Part shown: positions 9,126 through 18,727 of the stretch, one piece after another
Position numbering within the stretch: the first letter of the stretch is position 1
Layout: each line of letters opens with the position of its first letter
Source of the DNA: Pseudomonas fulva NBRC 16637 = DSM 17717
GTDB taxonomy: Bacteria > Pseudomonadota > Gammaproteobacteria > Pseudomonadales > Pseudomonadaceae
Reading direction: 5' to 3'
Assembly: GCF_000730565.1 (NCBI RefSeq)
Contig: NZ_BBIQ01000001.1
Coordinates: 248,001 to 312,000 of the forward strand
Length of the DNA stretch: 64,000 nucleotides
Translations under genes and position numbers: made by a program
Notes under the pieces: generated by a model
Told to the model about the DNA's origin: nothing
Databases searched by the model: none
The model's input: the letters and a program-made list of their open reading frames with translations, nothing else

Positions 9126-10640
9126 ATGCTCGAACAGTACGTCAAGAAGATCCTCACCTCGCGCGTCTATGACGTTGCCGTCGAAACCCCCTTGCACAGC
9201 GCCGGGCAGTTGAGCAAACGCCTGGGCAACCAGATTCTGCTCAAGCGCGAGGACCTGCAGCCGGTGTTCTCGTTCAAGATCCGCGGGGCCTACAACAAGC
9301 TGGCGCAGTTGACCGCAGAAGAGCTGGCTCGCGGTGTGGTCACCGCGTCGGCAGGCAACCATGCCCAGGGGCTGGCCCTTGCTGCGCGGGAAATGGGCAT
9401 CAAGGCCACCATCGTGATGCCCAAGACCACACCTGAAATCAAGATCGAAGGTGTGCGCTCGCGCGGCGGCAAAGTGGTCCTTCACGGTGACTCGTTCCCC
9501 GAGGCATTGGCGTATTCGCTGAAACTGGTCGATGAAAAAGGCTTCGTCTACATCCATCCCTACGATGATCCGCACACCATCGCGGGCCAGGGCACCGTGG
9601 CCATGGAAATCCTGCGCCAGCACCCTGGTCGGCTGGACGCCATTTTCGTGCCGGTCGGCGGCGGCGGTCTGATCGCCGGCATCGCCGCCTACGTGAAGTA
9701 CCTGCGCCCCGAAATCAAGGTGATTGGCGTTGAACCGGACGACTCCAATTGCCTGCAGGCCGCCATGGCCGCTGGTGAGCGGGTGGTGCTGCCGCAGGTA
9801 GGGTTGTTTGCCGACGGCGTGGCGGTGGCCCAGATTGGCCAGCATACCTTCGACATCTGCCGCCAGTACGTGGACGAAGTCATCACCGTCAGCACCGACG
9901 AAATCTGCGCGGCGATCAAGGACATCTACGACGATACCCGTTCGATCACCGAGCCTGCGGGGGCACTGGGGGTGGCGGGTATCAAGCGTTACGTGGAGAT
10001 GTACGGGGTCAGCGGCCAGACCCTCGTCGCCATCGATTCCGGGGCGAACGTCAATTTCGACCGCCTGCGCCATGTCGCGGAGCGGGCAGAGCTGGGTGAA
10101 AAGCGCGAAGCTATCATCGCGGTCACCATCCCGGAGCGCCCCGGTAGCTTCAAGGCCTTCTGCGAAGCGGTGGGCAAGCGCCAGATCACCGAATTCAACT
10201 ACCGCAAACACACCTCCGATGAAGCGCACATCTTCGTGGGCGTGCAGACCCATCCGGAAAACGACCCCCGCGCGGCATTGGTGCAGCAGTTGATCGACCA
10301 GGGCTTCCCGGTCACGGACCTTACCGACAATGAGCTGGCCAAATTGCACATTCGCCACATGGTGGGCGGGCACTCGGCCGGGGCGAGCGATGAAATGGTG
10401 CTGCGTTTCGAATTCCCCGAGCGGCCAGGGGCACTGTTCAACTTCCTCGACAAGCTGGGCGGGCGCTGGAACATCTCGATGTTCCACTACCGTAACCATG
10501 GCGCGGCAGATGGCCGTGTGGTGGCGGGGCTGCAGGTCCCTGAGGACGAGCGCCACCTTGTGCCGGCCGCGCTGGCGCAGATTGGCTATCCCTACTGGGA
10601 TGAAACCCAGAACCCGGCCTACACGTTGTTCCTTGGCTGA
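9126..10640 (+). CDS. ilvA: Threonine ammonia-lyase, biosynthetic
   Basis: A 504-residue PLP enzyme that deaminates threonine to 2-oxobutyrate, the entry to isoleucine synthesis. The PLP lysine is Lys51 in [11 protein letters not shown], the glycine phosphate loop is [13 protein letters not shown], and two ACT-like regulatory domains fill the last 170 residues (starting at [13 protein letters not shown] and [15 protein letters not shown]). That is the layout of isoleucine-inhibited IlvA. Confidence 0.96.
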   Translation: MLEQYVKKILTSRVYDVAVETPLHSAGQLSKRLGNQILLKREDLQPVFSFKIRGAYNKLAQLTAEELARGVVTASAGNHAQGLALAAREMGIKATIVMPKTTPEIKIEGVRSRGGKVVLHGDSFPEALAYSLKLVDEKGFVYIHPYDDPHTIAGQGTVAMEILRQHPGRLDAIFVPVGGGGLIAGIAAYVKYLRPEIKVIGVEPDDSNCLQAAMAAGERVVLPQVGLFADGVAVAQIGQHTFDICRQYVDEVITVSTDEICAAIKDIYDDTRSITEPAGALGVAGIKRYVEMYGVSGQTLVAIDSGANVNFDRLRHVAERAELGEKREAIIAVTIPERPGSFKAFCEAVGKRQITEFNYRKHTSDEAHIFVGVQTHPENDPRAALVQQLIDQGFPVTDLTDNELAKLHIRHMVGGHSAGASDEMVLRFEFPERPGALFNFLDKLGGRWNISMFHYRNHGAADGRVVAGLQVPEDERHLVPAALAQIGYPYWDETQNPAYTLFLG

Positions 10641-10754
10641 ACGGCTAAGCTCTTACCCACGGGGGGGCGCCGCTTCGCAGTGAACAGGCGGCGCAGCCTG
10701 GCGGCCTTGCTCGCTCGCAGCCCCCTGTAACGCAACCAGCCCAGGACGAGTGAC

Positions 10755-11180
10755 ATGGAACACCTCAACACCCTCAAAGCCTTGCACGTGATCGGCACCG
10801 CATTGTTGTTGCTGGGTGCTCTGGGCTTGGCGATCTGGACGATGCGCGCCCGCCGGCAGGGTGGCGGGACGGTGTATGGCAGGTTGATGCAGCGGCCTCT
10901 GGTCTTCGTCTGGTTGGTGATGGGTATCAGCCTGATCAGCATGCCGTTCACCGGTTGGTGGCTGGTGCACCTGGTGGGTTGGCCGCTGGGTCAGACCTGG
11001 CTACTGGCGTCGAGTGCGCTGTATACCGTGGGCGCGTTGGCCTGGGTATGGCTTGTGGTGCGCCTGAATCGGCTGCGCAGGACACCTGCACAGGGTGCTC
11101 GGCTAACACTGGCGTTGGCCGTGTTCAGTGCCGTGTGCCTGCTGTCCATCGCCGGATTGATGGGCGCCAAGCCCGTCTGA
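10755..11180 (+). CDS. DUF2269-type integral membrane protein
   Basis: A 141-residue protein with four hydrophobic helices, starting MEHLNTLKALHVIGTALLLLG. The His in the first helix, the MRARRQ cytoplasmic loop and the pattern LISMPFTGWWLV are typical of small DUF2269/COG5528 membrane proteins. The function is not known. It lies alone between ilvA and rppH. Confidence 0.7.
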   Translation: MEHLNTLKALHVIGTALLLLGALGLAIWTMRARRQGGGTVYGRLMQRPLVFVWLVMGISLISMPFTGWWLVHLVGWPLGQTWLLASSALYTVGALAWVWLVVRLNRLRRTPAQGARLTLALAVFSAVCLLSIAGLMGAKPV

Positions 11181-11330
11181 TCCTCGCCAAGGTATCCACC
11201 GATTGCCTGTCGGCAAAGCCTGGTTCACAGACTTGCATAGCGCTGACGGTATATAAGCACCGCAGGCGCGTTGCTGCGCTCGCAGGCTTTGTGGAACAAT
11301 GCGGTGACATGCGTTTGCGAGGTTGCTGCC

Positions 11331-11810
11331 GTGATCGACCCGGATGGTTTTCGCCCCAATGTCGGGATCATTCTCACGAATGATGCCGGGCAGGTGCTAT
11401 GGGCTCGACGGATCAACCAGGATGCCTGGCAATTTCCACAGGGCGGTATCAACCCTGACGAGACGCCAGAAGACGCCCTGTACCGCGAGCTGAACGAAGA
11501 AGTTGGCCTTGAACGCGATGATGTGGAAATTCTTGCCTGCACCCGTGGTTGGTTGCGTTATCGTTTACCCCAGCGACTGGTGCGCACCCACAGCCAACCG
11601 TTGTGCATCGGCCAGAAACAGAAGTGGTTCCTGCTGCGTCTGATCAGCAATGAACAACGGGTGCGTATGGACCTGACCGGCAAGCCGGAGTTCGATGGCT
11701 GGCGCTGGGTGAGCTACTGGTACCCGCTGGGCCAGGTTGTGACATTCAAGCGCGAGGTCTATCGGCGCGCCCTGAAAGAGCTAGCACCGCGTCTTCTGAC
11801 GCGCGACTGA
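11331..11810 (+). CDS. rppH: RNA pyrophosphohydrolase
   Basis: A 159-residue Nudix hydrolase that removes pyrophosphate from mRNA 5' ends and so triggers decay. The Nudix box is complete ([23 protein letters not shown] region, about residues 37-59), and the start is [15 protein letters not shown] from a GTG codon at 11331, the usual start of RppH in pseudomonads. It lies 22 nt upstream of ptsP, and rppH-ptsP is a conserved pair, so they are probably cotranscribed. Confidence 0.94.
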   Translation: MIDPDGFRPNVGIILTNDAGQVLWARRINQDAWQFPQGGINPDETPEDALYRELNEEVGLERDDVEILACTRGWLRYRLPQRLVRTHSQPLCIGQKQKWFLLRLISNEQRVRMDLTGKPEFDGWRWVSYWYPLGQVVTFKREVYRRALKELAPRLLTRD

Positions 11811-11832
11811 CGACGGAGTTCGACCCCGAGCC

Positions 11833-14112
11833 ATGCTCAATACGCTGCGCAAGATCGTCCAGGAAGTGAACTCCGCCAAAGATCTCAAGTCGGCGTTGGG
11901 GATCATTGTCTTGCGTGTCAAAGAGGCCATGGCCAGCCAGGTCTGTTCGGTCTACCTGCTGGACCCGGAAACCAACCGGTTCGTATTGATGGCCACCGAG
12001 GGGTTGAACAAGCGTTCGATCGGCAAGGTCAGCATGGCCCCCAACGAAGGACTGGTCGGGCTGGTGGGCACCCGCGAAGAACCCCTGAACCTCGAAGATG
12101 CCGCCGCACACCCGCGCTACAGGTACTTCGCCGAGACCGGCGAGGAACGCTTCGCTTCCTTCCTGGGCGCCCCGATCATCCACCACCGCCGCGTGGTGGG
12201 GGTCCTGGTCATTCAGCAGCGCGAGCGTCGCCAGTTCGACGAAGGCGAAGAGGCCTTCCTGGTGACCATGAGTGCGCAATTGGCGGGGGTGATCGCCCAT
12301 GCCGAGGCCACTGGCTCGATTCGCGGCCTGGGTCGCCAGGGCAAGGGTATTCAGGAGGCGCGGTTCGTTGGTGTGCCTGGCTCGCCTGGTGCTGCCGTAG
12401 GGCGGGCGGTGGTGATGCTGCCACCGGCCGACCTGGAAGTGGTCCCGGACAAGACGGTCGAGGACATCGACGCCGAACTGCACCTGTTCCATGCGGCCCT
12501 CGAAGGTGTGCGCGCCGACATGCGCAAGCTGTCGGCCAAGCTGGCCACCCAACTGCGCCCCGAAGAGCGGGCGTTGTTCGATGTCTACCTGATGATGCTC
12601 GAGGACGCTGCCCTGGGCGGCGAGGTGCGGGAGGTCATCAAGACCGGCCAATGGGCGCAGGGCGCCCTGCGCCAGGTGGTGGGCGAGCACGTCAACCGCT
12701 TCGAACTGATGGACGACGATTACCTGCGCGAGCGGGCCTCCGACGTCAAGGACCTAGGCCGACGCTTGCTCGCCTACCTGCAACAGGCCCGCTCGCAGTC
12801 GCTGGTGTATGCCGACAACACCATTCTGGTCAGCGAAGAGCTGACCCCGGCCATGCTGGGCGAAGTGCCCGAAGGCAAGCTGGTGGGCCTGGTCTCGGTA
12901 TTGGGCTCGGGCAACTCGCACGTGGCCATTCTGGCCCGCGCCATGGGTATTCCGACCGTGATGGGCCTGGTCGACCTGCCTTATTCGAAGGTCGATGGCA
13001 TCGAGCTGATCGTCGATGGCTACAAAGGGGAGGTCTTCACCAACCCAAGCGATGTGCTGCGCAAACAGTACAGCGACGTGGTCGAGGAAGAGCGCCAGCT
13101 GGCACAGGGCCTGGACGCCTTGCGCGAGCTGCCCTGCGTGACCCCTGACGGGCACCGCATGCCGCTGTGGGTCAATACCGGCCTACTGGCCGATGTCGCT
13201 CGCGCCCAGCAGCGTGGCGCCGAAGGGGTAGGCCTGTACCGCACCGAAGTGCCGTTCATGATCAACCAGCGCTTCCCCAGCGAAAAAGAGCAGTTGGCGA
13301 TTTACCGCGAACAGCTGGCGGCTTTCCATCCACTGCCCGTGACCATGCGCACACTGGACATCGGCGGCGACAAGGCGCTGTCCTACTTTCCGATCAAGGA
13401 AGAAAACCCCTTCCTGGGCTGGCGTGGCATTCGCGTCACGCTCGATCATCCCGAGATTTTCCTGGTGCAGACGCGGGCCATGCTCAAGGCCAGCGAAGGC
13501 TTGAACAACCTGCGGATTCTGCTGCCGATGATTTCCGGCGTTCAAGAACTCGAGGAAGCGCTGCACCTGATTCACCGTGCCTGGGGCGAGGTGCGCGACG
13601 AAGGCACCGATGTACCGATGCCGCCGGTGGGCGTGATGGTGGAAATCCCGGCCGCGGTGTACCAGACCCGTGAACTGGCGCGACAGGTGGACTTCCTGTC
13701 AGTGGGGTCCAATGACCTGACCCAGTACCTGCTGGCTGTGGACCGTAACAATCCTCGGGTAGCCGACCTCTACGATTACCTGCATCCAGCCGTGCTGCAG
13801 GCGGTCAACACCGTGGTCCGCGATGCTCATGCCGAAGGCAAACCGGTAAGTATCTGCGGCGAAATGGCGGGCGACCCGGCAGCTGCCATCCTGCTCATGG
13901 CCATGGGCTTCGACAGCCTGTCGATGAACGCCACCAACCTGCCGAAGGTGAAGTGGATGCTGCGCCAGGTGAACATGAGCAAGGCTAAAGAGCTGCTGCA
14001 AGAGGCGCTGAGCCATGACAACCCGCAGGTCATCCACAGCTCGCTGCAGCTGGCGCTGAAGAACCTGGGGCTTGCACGAATGATCGGGCCCGGGGCCAAC
14101 AAGCCGCTCTGA
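11833..14112 (+). CDS. ptsP: PEP-protein phosphotransferase of the nitrogen PTS (enzyme I-Ntr)
   Basis: A 759-residue protein with an N-terminal GAF domain (about 1-160), the linker and EI N-terminal domain with the phospho-acceptor His363 in GSGNSHVAILARA, and the C-terminal PEP-binding TIM barrel (TMRTLDIGGDKALSYFP, LSVGSNDLTQYLLAVDR, ICGEMAGDP). It phosphorylates NPr from PEP in the PTS-Ntr phosphorelay. The GAF domain separates it from sugar-type enzyme I. Confidence 0.96.
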   Translation: MLNTLRKIVQEVNSAKDLKSALGIIVLRVKEAMASQVCSVYLLDPETNRFVLMATEGLNKRSIGKVSMAPNEGLVGLVGTREEPLNLEDAAAHPRYRYFAETGEERFASFLGAPIIHHRRVVGVLVIQQRERRQFDEGEEAFLVTMSAQLAGVIAHAEATGSIRGLGRQGKGIQEARFVGVPGSPGAAVGRAVVMLPPADLEVVPDKTVEDIDAELHLFHAALEGVRADMRKLSAKLATQLRPEERALFDVYLMMLEDAALGGEVREVIKTGQWAQGALRQVVGEHVNRFELMDDDYLRERASDVKDLGRRLLAYLQQARSQSLVYADNTILVSEELTPAMLGEVPEGKLVGLVSVLGSGNSHVAILARAMGIPTVMGLVDLPYSKVDGIELIVDGYKGEVFTNPSDVLRKQYSDVVEEERQLAQGLDALRELPCVTPDGHRMPLWVNTGLLADVARAQQRGAEGVGLYRTEVPFMINQRFPSEKEQLAIYREQLAAFHPLPVTMRTLDIGGDKALSYFPIKEENPFLGWRGIRVTLDHPEIFLVQTRAMLKASEGLNNLRILLPMISGVQELEEALHLIHRAWGEVRDEGTDVPMPPVGVMVEIPAAVYQTRELARQVDFLSVGSNDLTQYLLAVDRNNPRVADLYDYLHPAVLQAVNTVVRDAHAEGKPVSICGEMAGDPAAAILLMAMGFDSLSMNATNLPKVKWMLRQVNMSKAKELLQEALSHDNPQVIHSSLQLALKNLGLARMIGPGANKPL

Positions 14113-14169
14113 GCGCCATGTGTACCGGCGCCTAGTGAGTTGACCTGCATACAAGGTCGGCCTGGGTGA

Positions 14170-14916
14170 TCAAACCGAGAGTTTCACCTCCCCGAGAAGG
14201 GATCCGAACGGGCCGAAGCTGCGTTCGATGAACTGCCTTTGGCCTCGATTATCGACAATCAGCACGGTACTGGCGCGTGTGCCGTAGTGCTGACTGGCGA
14301 TGAACGCGCTCGACAACAGTTTCTCGGTGGCCAGGCCCACGCCTGTTTCCGGCAACAGGGCGTCGACCACAGGCTCGTCATCTGCCAACAGTCCCAATAG
14401 TCGGTCAGGGGCTGGTTTTTCCAACAACTCCGCCAGGCGGCTGCGCGCCTTGACCAGCTTCGGCCACGGGGTATCAAGCTGCGCATTGGAAAGCCCGTAC
14501 ACGCCCGCCTCAAGCAGACGTGGCACTGCTTCCCTGGCATTGACGTACCCCAGAGCATGCTGATCGCCAATGAGCAGGTTGAAGCCTGAATACTGGTCGG
14601 CTCGGCTTGCCACCTGATTCAGATAAGTTTCTACGGTTTGCTCACCCTTCAGAAAAGCGGCCACCAACTCGCCACGCGAATGCGATCCCAGTGGCTGTCT
14701 GGGGTCACGGATATTGGTCAACGCGGCGAACCTTCCCTGTGGGCCGACTCCCAGCCAAGTCCCGCCAGCCTCCAGGTCTCTGCCCGCGTACACCTGCGGT
14801 GCGTCTTCCCACGGTGCCAACGCCAGGGTAGGGCGGGCATAGAATTCATCACGGTTGGCTGCCACGATCAACGGCAGGGCATGCCCTGGCCGCCAGGCGA
14901 ACACGATCAGGCACAT
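14170..14916 (-). CDS. NRDE (TANGO2-like) family protein
   Basis: A 248-residue protein starting MCLIVFAWRPGHALPLIVAANRDEF, with the NRDE motif that names the family. The N-terminal Cys2 and the NRDE segment are reminiscent of N-terminal nucleophile folds. The family is linked to eukaryotic TANGO2, proposed in haem and lipid homeostasis; the bacterial role is unclear. It is convergent with ptsP. Confidence 0.85.
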   Translation of the reverse strand: MCLIVFAWRPGHALPLIVAANRDEFYARPTLALAPWEDAPQVYAGRDLEAGGTWLGVGPQGRFAALTNIRDPRQPLGSHSRGELVAAFLKGEQTVETYLNQVASRADQYSGFNLLIGDQHALGYVNAREAVPRLLEAGVYGLSNAQLDTPWPKLVKARSRLAELLEKPAPDRLLGLLADDEPVVDALLPETGVGLATEKLLSSAFIASQHYGTRASTVLIVDNRGQRQFIERSFGPFGSLLGEVKLSV

Positions 14917-15043
14917 TTTTCCGGTCCTGTGTTTTCTTCCACTGTACCCAGGCAGCGCGGCAGATCCAACCTGACACAGACTTCACTAGAGCCGCGAACC
15001 CAGCTTCCGTTACCATGCCGGATTGATTTCTCGGGGAAGCCGA

Positions 15044-15826
15044 ATGGAATTCGTGCTCTATCTGGTCTTGGGTGCATGTGCGGGGGTGCTGGCTGGCCTG
15101 TTTGGCGTGGGCGGGGGCATCATCATCGTGCCTGTGCTCGTGGTCAGCTTCACGTTGCAGGGCTTTGACGCTTCGGTGTTGACGCACCTTGCGGTAGGCA
15201 CCTCCCTGGCCTCCATCGTCTTCACCTCCATCAACGCCGTGCTCGAGCATCACCGCAAAGGCGCGGTGCAATGGCCGATCTTTGCCTGGATGACCCTGGG
15301 GATCCTGCTGGGTGCCGGTGTCGGGGCCAAGACGGCGTCGCTGATCCAGGGGCCCATGCTGCAGAAGATCATCGGCGTCTTTGCCTTGGTGATTGCCGCG
15401 CAGATGGCACTGGACCTCAAGCCCAAGGCCAGCCGCGGTGTGCCCGGCAAGGCTGCACGGGTGGCAGCGGGGGGCGTGATCGGCTGGGCCTCGGCCATTT
15501 TTGGCATCGGCGGCGGCTCGCTGACCGTGCCCTTCCTGACCTGGCGCAGCCTGCCCATGCAGCAGGCCGTGGCAACGTCGTCAGCGTGTGGCCTGCCCAT
15601 TGCGATCGCCAGTGCAGTGGGGTTCATGGTGCTGGGCTGGCATGAACCCCAGTTGCCGCCGCACAGCGTGGGTTACGTCTACCTGCCGGCGATGGTCGGC
15701 ATCGCCGTGACCAGCATGTTTTTCGCACGTTACGGGGCGCGGTTGGCTCACAGACTGTCACCGCGCCTGTTGAAGCGCCTGTTTGCGGCCCTGTTGTTCT
15801 GTGTAGGCCTGAGCTTTCTGATTTGA
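15044..15826 (+). CDS. TauE/SafE-type sulfite/organic-anion exporter
   Basis: A 260-residue protein with about eight membrane helices and the repeated glycine-rich motif of the TauE/SafE family (GLFGVGGGIIIVPVLV near residue 20, IFGIGGGSLTVPFL near residue 155). Proteins of this group are proposed to move sulfite, sulfoacetate or related anions. The ATG at 15044 is chosen with GGGAAG before it. It is followed after 16 nt by lgt. Confidence 0.88.
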   Translation: MEFVLYLVLGACAGVLAGLFGVGGGIIIVPVLVVSFTLQGFDASVLTHLAVGTSLASIVFTSINAVLEHHRKGAVQWPIFAWMTLGILLGAGVGAKTASLIQGPMLQKIIGVFALVIAAQMALDLKPKASRGVPGKAARVAAGGVIGWASAIFGIGGGSLTVPFLTWRSLPMQQAVATSSACGLPIAIASAVGFMVLGWHEPQLPPHSVGYVYLPAMVGIAVTSMFFARYGARLAHRLSPRLLKRLFAALLFCVGLSFLI

Positions 15827-15842
15827 ATCGAGAGGATGTTAA

Positions 15843-16649
15843 ATGCTGCCTTACCCGCAGATAGACCCCGTGGCACTGGCCATCGGACCGCTGAAAATCC
15901 ATTGGTACGGCCTGATGTACCTGATCGGCATTGGCGGGGCCTGGTTGCTGGCCACCCGCCGCCTCAACCGGTTCGACCCTACCTGGAGCCGCGAAAAGCT
16001 CTCCGACCTGGTCTTCTGGCTGTCGATGGGGGTGATCGTGGGAGGGCGGCTGGGCTATGTGCTGTTCTACGACCTGCACGCGTACCTGGCCAACCCGACG
16101 CTGATCTTCGAGGTCTGGAAAGGCGGCATGTCGTTCCACGGCGGTTTCATTGGCGTGATGCTCGCTGCATTGTGGTTCGGCAAGCGCCACAACAAGTCGT
16201 TCTTCGAACTCATGGACTTCGTCGCCCCGCTGGTGCCGATCGGCCTGGGTGCCGGGCGTATCGGCAATTTCATCAATGCCGAGCTGTGGGGCAAGCCGAC
16301 CGATGTGCCATGGGCGATGGTCTTCCCACCGTTCAGCGACCCGGCCCAGTTGCCGCGCCACCCTTCGCAGCTGTATCAGTTCGCCCTCGAAGGCGTGGCA
16401 CTGTTCGTGATTCTCTGGCTGTACTCGCGCAAACCTCGGCCCACCATGGCCGTTTCCGGAATGTTCGCGTTGTTCTACGGTATTTTCCGTTTCATCGTCG
16501 AGTTCGTGAGAGTTCCGGATGCCCAGCTCGGTTACCTGGCCTGGGGATGGCTGACCATGGGTCAGATTCTGTGCATCCCCATGATCGTGGCTGGCCTTGC
16601 GCTCATCTGGTGGGCTTATAATCGCAAGCCTACGGCGACACCCGCCTGA
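15843..16649 (+). CDS. lgt: Prolipoprotein diacylglyceryl transferase
   Basis: A 268-residue inner-membrane enzyme that attaches diacylglycerol to the lipobox cysteine of prolipoproteins. The family signature [13 protein letters not shown] is present, with [11 protein letters not shown] and the C-terminal [16 protein letters not shown]. It lies just upstream of thyA, the ancestral lgt-thyA order of many proteobacteria. Confidence 0.96.
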   Translation: MLPYPQIDPVALAIGPLKIHWYGLMYLIGIGGAWLLATRRLNRFDPTWSREKLSDLVFWLSMGVIVGGRLGYVLFYDLHAYLANPTLIFEVWKGGMSFHGGFIGVMLAALWFGKRHNKSFFELMDFVAPLVPIGLGAGRIGNFINAELWGKPTDVPWAMVFPPFSDPAQLPRHPSQLYQFALEGVALFVILWLYSRKPRPTMAVSGMFALFYGIFRFIVEFVRVPDAQLGYLAWGWLTMGQILCIPMIVAGLALIWWAYNRKPTATPA

Positions 16650-16658
16650 TCACTCTCC

Positions 16659-16681
16659 CGGCAGGGGCGATCCCCCTGCCG
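16659..16681. terminator. Strong hairpin between lgt and thyA
   Basis: A perfect 9-bp stem (CGGCAGGGG / CCCCTGCCG) with loop CGATC. No T-run follows, so it may weaken read-through or stabilise the lgt mRNA 3' end rather than terminate fully. Confidence 0.5.
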
Positions 16682-17356
16682 TCTAGCTACAGGTAAGCCA
16701 TGAAACAGTATCTGGACCTGGTCCGCGACGTTATCGAAAACGGCACGTTGCAGGAAAACCGTACCGGCATCCGCACCATCAGCCTGCCAGGGGCGATGCT
16801 GCGCTTCGACCTGCAGAAGGGGTTCCCCGCCATCACCACGCGCAAGCTGGCGTTCAAGTCGGCGATCGGCGAAATGGTAGGTTTCCTGCGCGGGGTTCGC
16901 AACGCCGGCCAATTCCGTGAGTTGGGTTGCAAGGTCTGGGACCAGAACGCCAACGAAAACGCCCAGTGGTTGGCCAACCCGTTCCGCCAGGGCCATGACG
17001 ACCTGGGCGAGATCTACGGGGTCCAGTGGCGGCAGTGGCCGGGCTACAAGCGCATCCCCCTGAGCAATCGAGCCGCGATCGAGATGGCGGAGAAGGCCGG
17101 GTTCCGTCAGATTGCCCAGGATGAAGAGGATGGCGTGGCGTTTGTCATCCTGTACAAAGCCATCGATCAGGTCCGTCAGTGCCTGGACACCATCGCAAAC
17201 GACCCTGGCAGCCGGCGCATCCTGTTCCATGGCTGGAACTGCGCCCAGCTCGATGAAATGGTCTTGCCGCCTTGCCATCTGCTGTACCAGTTCCACCCCA
17301 ACGTGACAACGCGCGAGCTCTCGCTGACGCTTTATATCCGTTCCAACGATCTTGGC

Positions 17357-17360
17357 CTTT
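17357..17360. other. Left attachment junction
   Basis: Host thyA sequence (GATCTTGGCCT) meets island sequence (TTTATCTGACGC) here. The exact crossover cannot be fixed to the base because both sides carry T residues. Confidence 0.85.
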
Positions 17361-17379
17361 TATCTGACGCAGCTAATAA

Positions 17380-17390
17380 CGCACAGTACG
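17380..17390 (+). repeat. Left-end copy of an 11-bp terminal inverted repeat
   Basis: CGCACAGTACG, about 20 nt inside the left end. Its exact reverse complement occurs at 53238-53248 inside the right end. It is flanked by an imperfect inverted pair (CGCAGCTA at 17368-17375 and TAGCAGCG at 17394-17401), which suggests a compound recombinase-binding site. Confidence 0.55.
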
Positions 17391-17437
17391 TGCTAGCAGC
17401 GTAAAAAATTTGCCTTTCTCCCGACTTTATCTTGACC

Positions 17438-17465
17438 TTGACAAGCTGCACATTCTGCATAGGAT
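17438..17465 (+). promoter_or_regulatory. Candidate sigma-70 promoter of the recombinase operon
   Basis: TTGACA (17438-17443) and TAGGAT (17460-17465) with a 16-nt spacer, 27 nt upstream of the first recombinase start. It lies inside the island, so expression would not depend on the host thyA promoter, although read-through from thyA is possible. Confidence 0.4.
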
Positions 17466-17491
17466 GAGCGGCCTTCAAAAGGGGGTAGTCG

Positions 17492-18727
17492 GTGAAGGTT
17501 GTAGTCACACAAAATCAAATGATCGACCTGGGCGGGTCGATGCTCAACGAGGACGGGCCACACGCAGCAGGCCTGGCATCCGTGACGGCGGTGGGGCTTT
17601 TTGACTCAGAGGAGAGGCTCGTTCCGCTTGTAAGTGAGTACCTCACCCAAGCTATTAAAACCGCGAATCTCTCCTTTCCTTCTGCTCAAACATATGGGCG
17701 GAATATCGGGTACTTGCTCGAGAACCTTAAAGGGACTACCACATTCCAACATTCTTCATGGGATGAAATTCTTCTCAATGTAAGCCAACAGGGAATTGCC
17801 AGATACTTCATTCATCTACGCGAGGTTGAAGGTTTATCGTCGGTAACTATCCGAAACAGAGATGGTTGTTACGCTGCCCTATTCAACGACTTCTTGTGTG
17901 TTGGTCGTAATCATCAACCCGCTCTGCGAAAAGATAATCCATATGCTGCTGGATTCATTTCTCCGCCGCCGAAGAAAAAACTGATTGAGCCCTGTTCGCT
18001 CAAAGATCTGAAGTCCCTCATTCTGAGCACTGATAGTGAGCGAGAGCGGGTTCTCTTGCAGTCAATTTTTGACGCGGGTCTTCGTCGGAGCGAGGTTGGC
18101 AGGATTACTCTTGGGGCGGTGAACAAGGCCCTCGATTTCTCCCGCGCTAATTTCATCGGTGAAAATGATATTGAGTGGATACATCCCGATTATTGCCCAC
18201 TTTTCATCGAAGGCAGCAAAGGACGCGGGCAAGAGCTGAAAGAGCGATATGCAATCGTGAGTAAGTCTACGCTTGAGCGTATTAAGCGCTATCACGCTAC
18301 TCCGTTGTACCGAAAATACGCGAGACAGTATGAGTCCGCCGATGTTACTCCCTGCTTTTTCAACTCAGAGGGATCGCCATTCAATGCAGATGCGGTCAGT
18401 AAATTGCTTGAGCGGATCTCGGAGCGCGCACTAAAAGGCAAGCGGCTAGCTCGCAGTATCTCTCCGCACAAGCTTCGGCATGGACATGGATACGAAATCA
18501 TGACCAGCCCTGATTTGGGTGAGACCTATTTGGATAATCTGATCGCGGCTCAATTGTCTTTGGGGCATAGCAGCAGCACCACTACCGAACGGCACTACCT
18601 ACAGCTTCCTCAAGAAGTGTTTCGCGTCTGCCATTCCTATAATGGAAAGGTTGCAACTAAGGCAAGTAGCATGGCAGCTCTCGTTGCCGAGACCGCGCTC
18701 AAGATTCGTTTGGGAGATAAAAAATGA
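17492..18727 (+). CDS. Tyrosine recombinase 1 of the island (TnpA-like)
   Basis: A 411-residue site-specific recombinase with an intact active site: Arg198 (DAGLRRSEV), His326 and Arg329 (SPHKLRHG), His359 (SLGHSS) and nucleophile Tyr369 (ERHYLQ), with Lys243 a candidate for the beta-hairpin lysine. The N-terminal 160 residues resemble a SAM-like core-binding domain. GTG start with AGGGGG upstream. The stop overlaps the next start by 4 nt (ATGA), so translation is coupled. As the only member of the trio with a full canonical set of residues, it is probably the main strand-exchange enzyme. Confidence 0.93.
   Translation: MKVVVTQNQMIDLGGSMLNEDGPHAAGLASVTAVGLFDSEERLVPLVSEYLTQAIKTANLSFPSAQTYGRNIGYLLENLKGTTTFQHSSWDEILLNVSQQGIARYFIHLREVEGLSSVTIRNRDGCYAALFNDFLCVGRNHQPALRKDNPYAAGFISPPPKKKLIEPCSLKDLKSLILSTDSERERVLLQSIFDAGLRRSEVGRITLGAVNKALDFSRANFIGENDIEWIHPDYCPLFIEGSKGRGQELKERYAIVSKSTLERIKRYHATPLYRKYARQYESADVTPCFFNSEGSPFNADAVSKLLERISERALKGKRLARSISPHKLRHGHGYEIMTSPDLGETYLDNLIAAQLSLGHSSSTTTERHYLQLPQEVFRVCHSYNGKVATKASSMAALVAETALKIRLGDKK

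Larger units (their letters stand above)
16700..17404 (+). pseudogene. thyA: Host thyA, 5' part, interrupted by the island
   Basis: Codons 1-219/220 of the chromosomal thymidylate synthase (long pseudomonad form). The catalytic Cys is in [10 protein letters not shown] and the text is normal up to [10 protein letters not shown]. At about 17359 the host sequence stops and the frame runs 15 codons into island DNA (ending YVLAA). The remaining 103 codons are at 53335-53646, and the sum is 323 residues. The break falls in front of the GTPFNLTE segment, which matches the conserved LGLPFN substrate-binding loop of other ThyA proteins. The truncated product lacks that Asn and the whole C-terminus, so it should be inactive. 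Confidence 0.95.

Noticed and set aside
8922..10556. Long minus-strand open frame opposite ilvA
   Set aside because: It mirrors the codon structure of the well-supported ilvA gene; the product is His/Gln/Val-rich without a domain, typical of antisense frames in GC-rich DNA.
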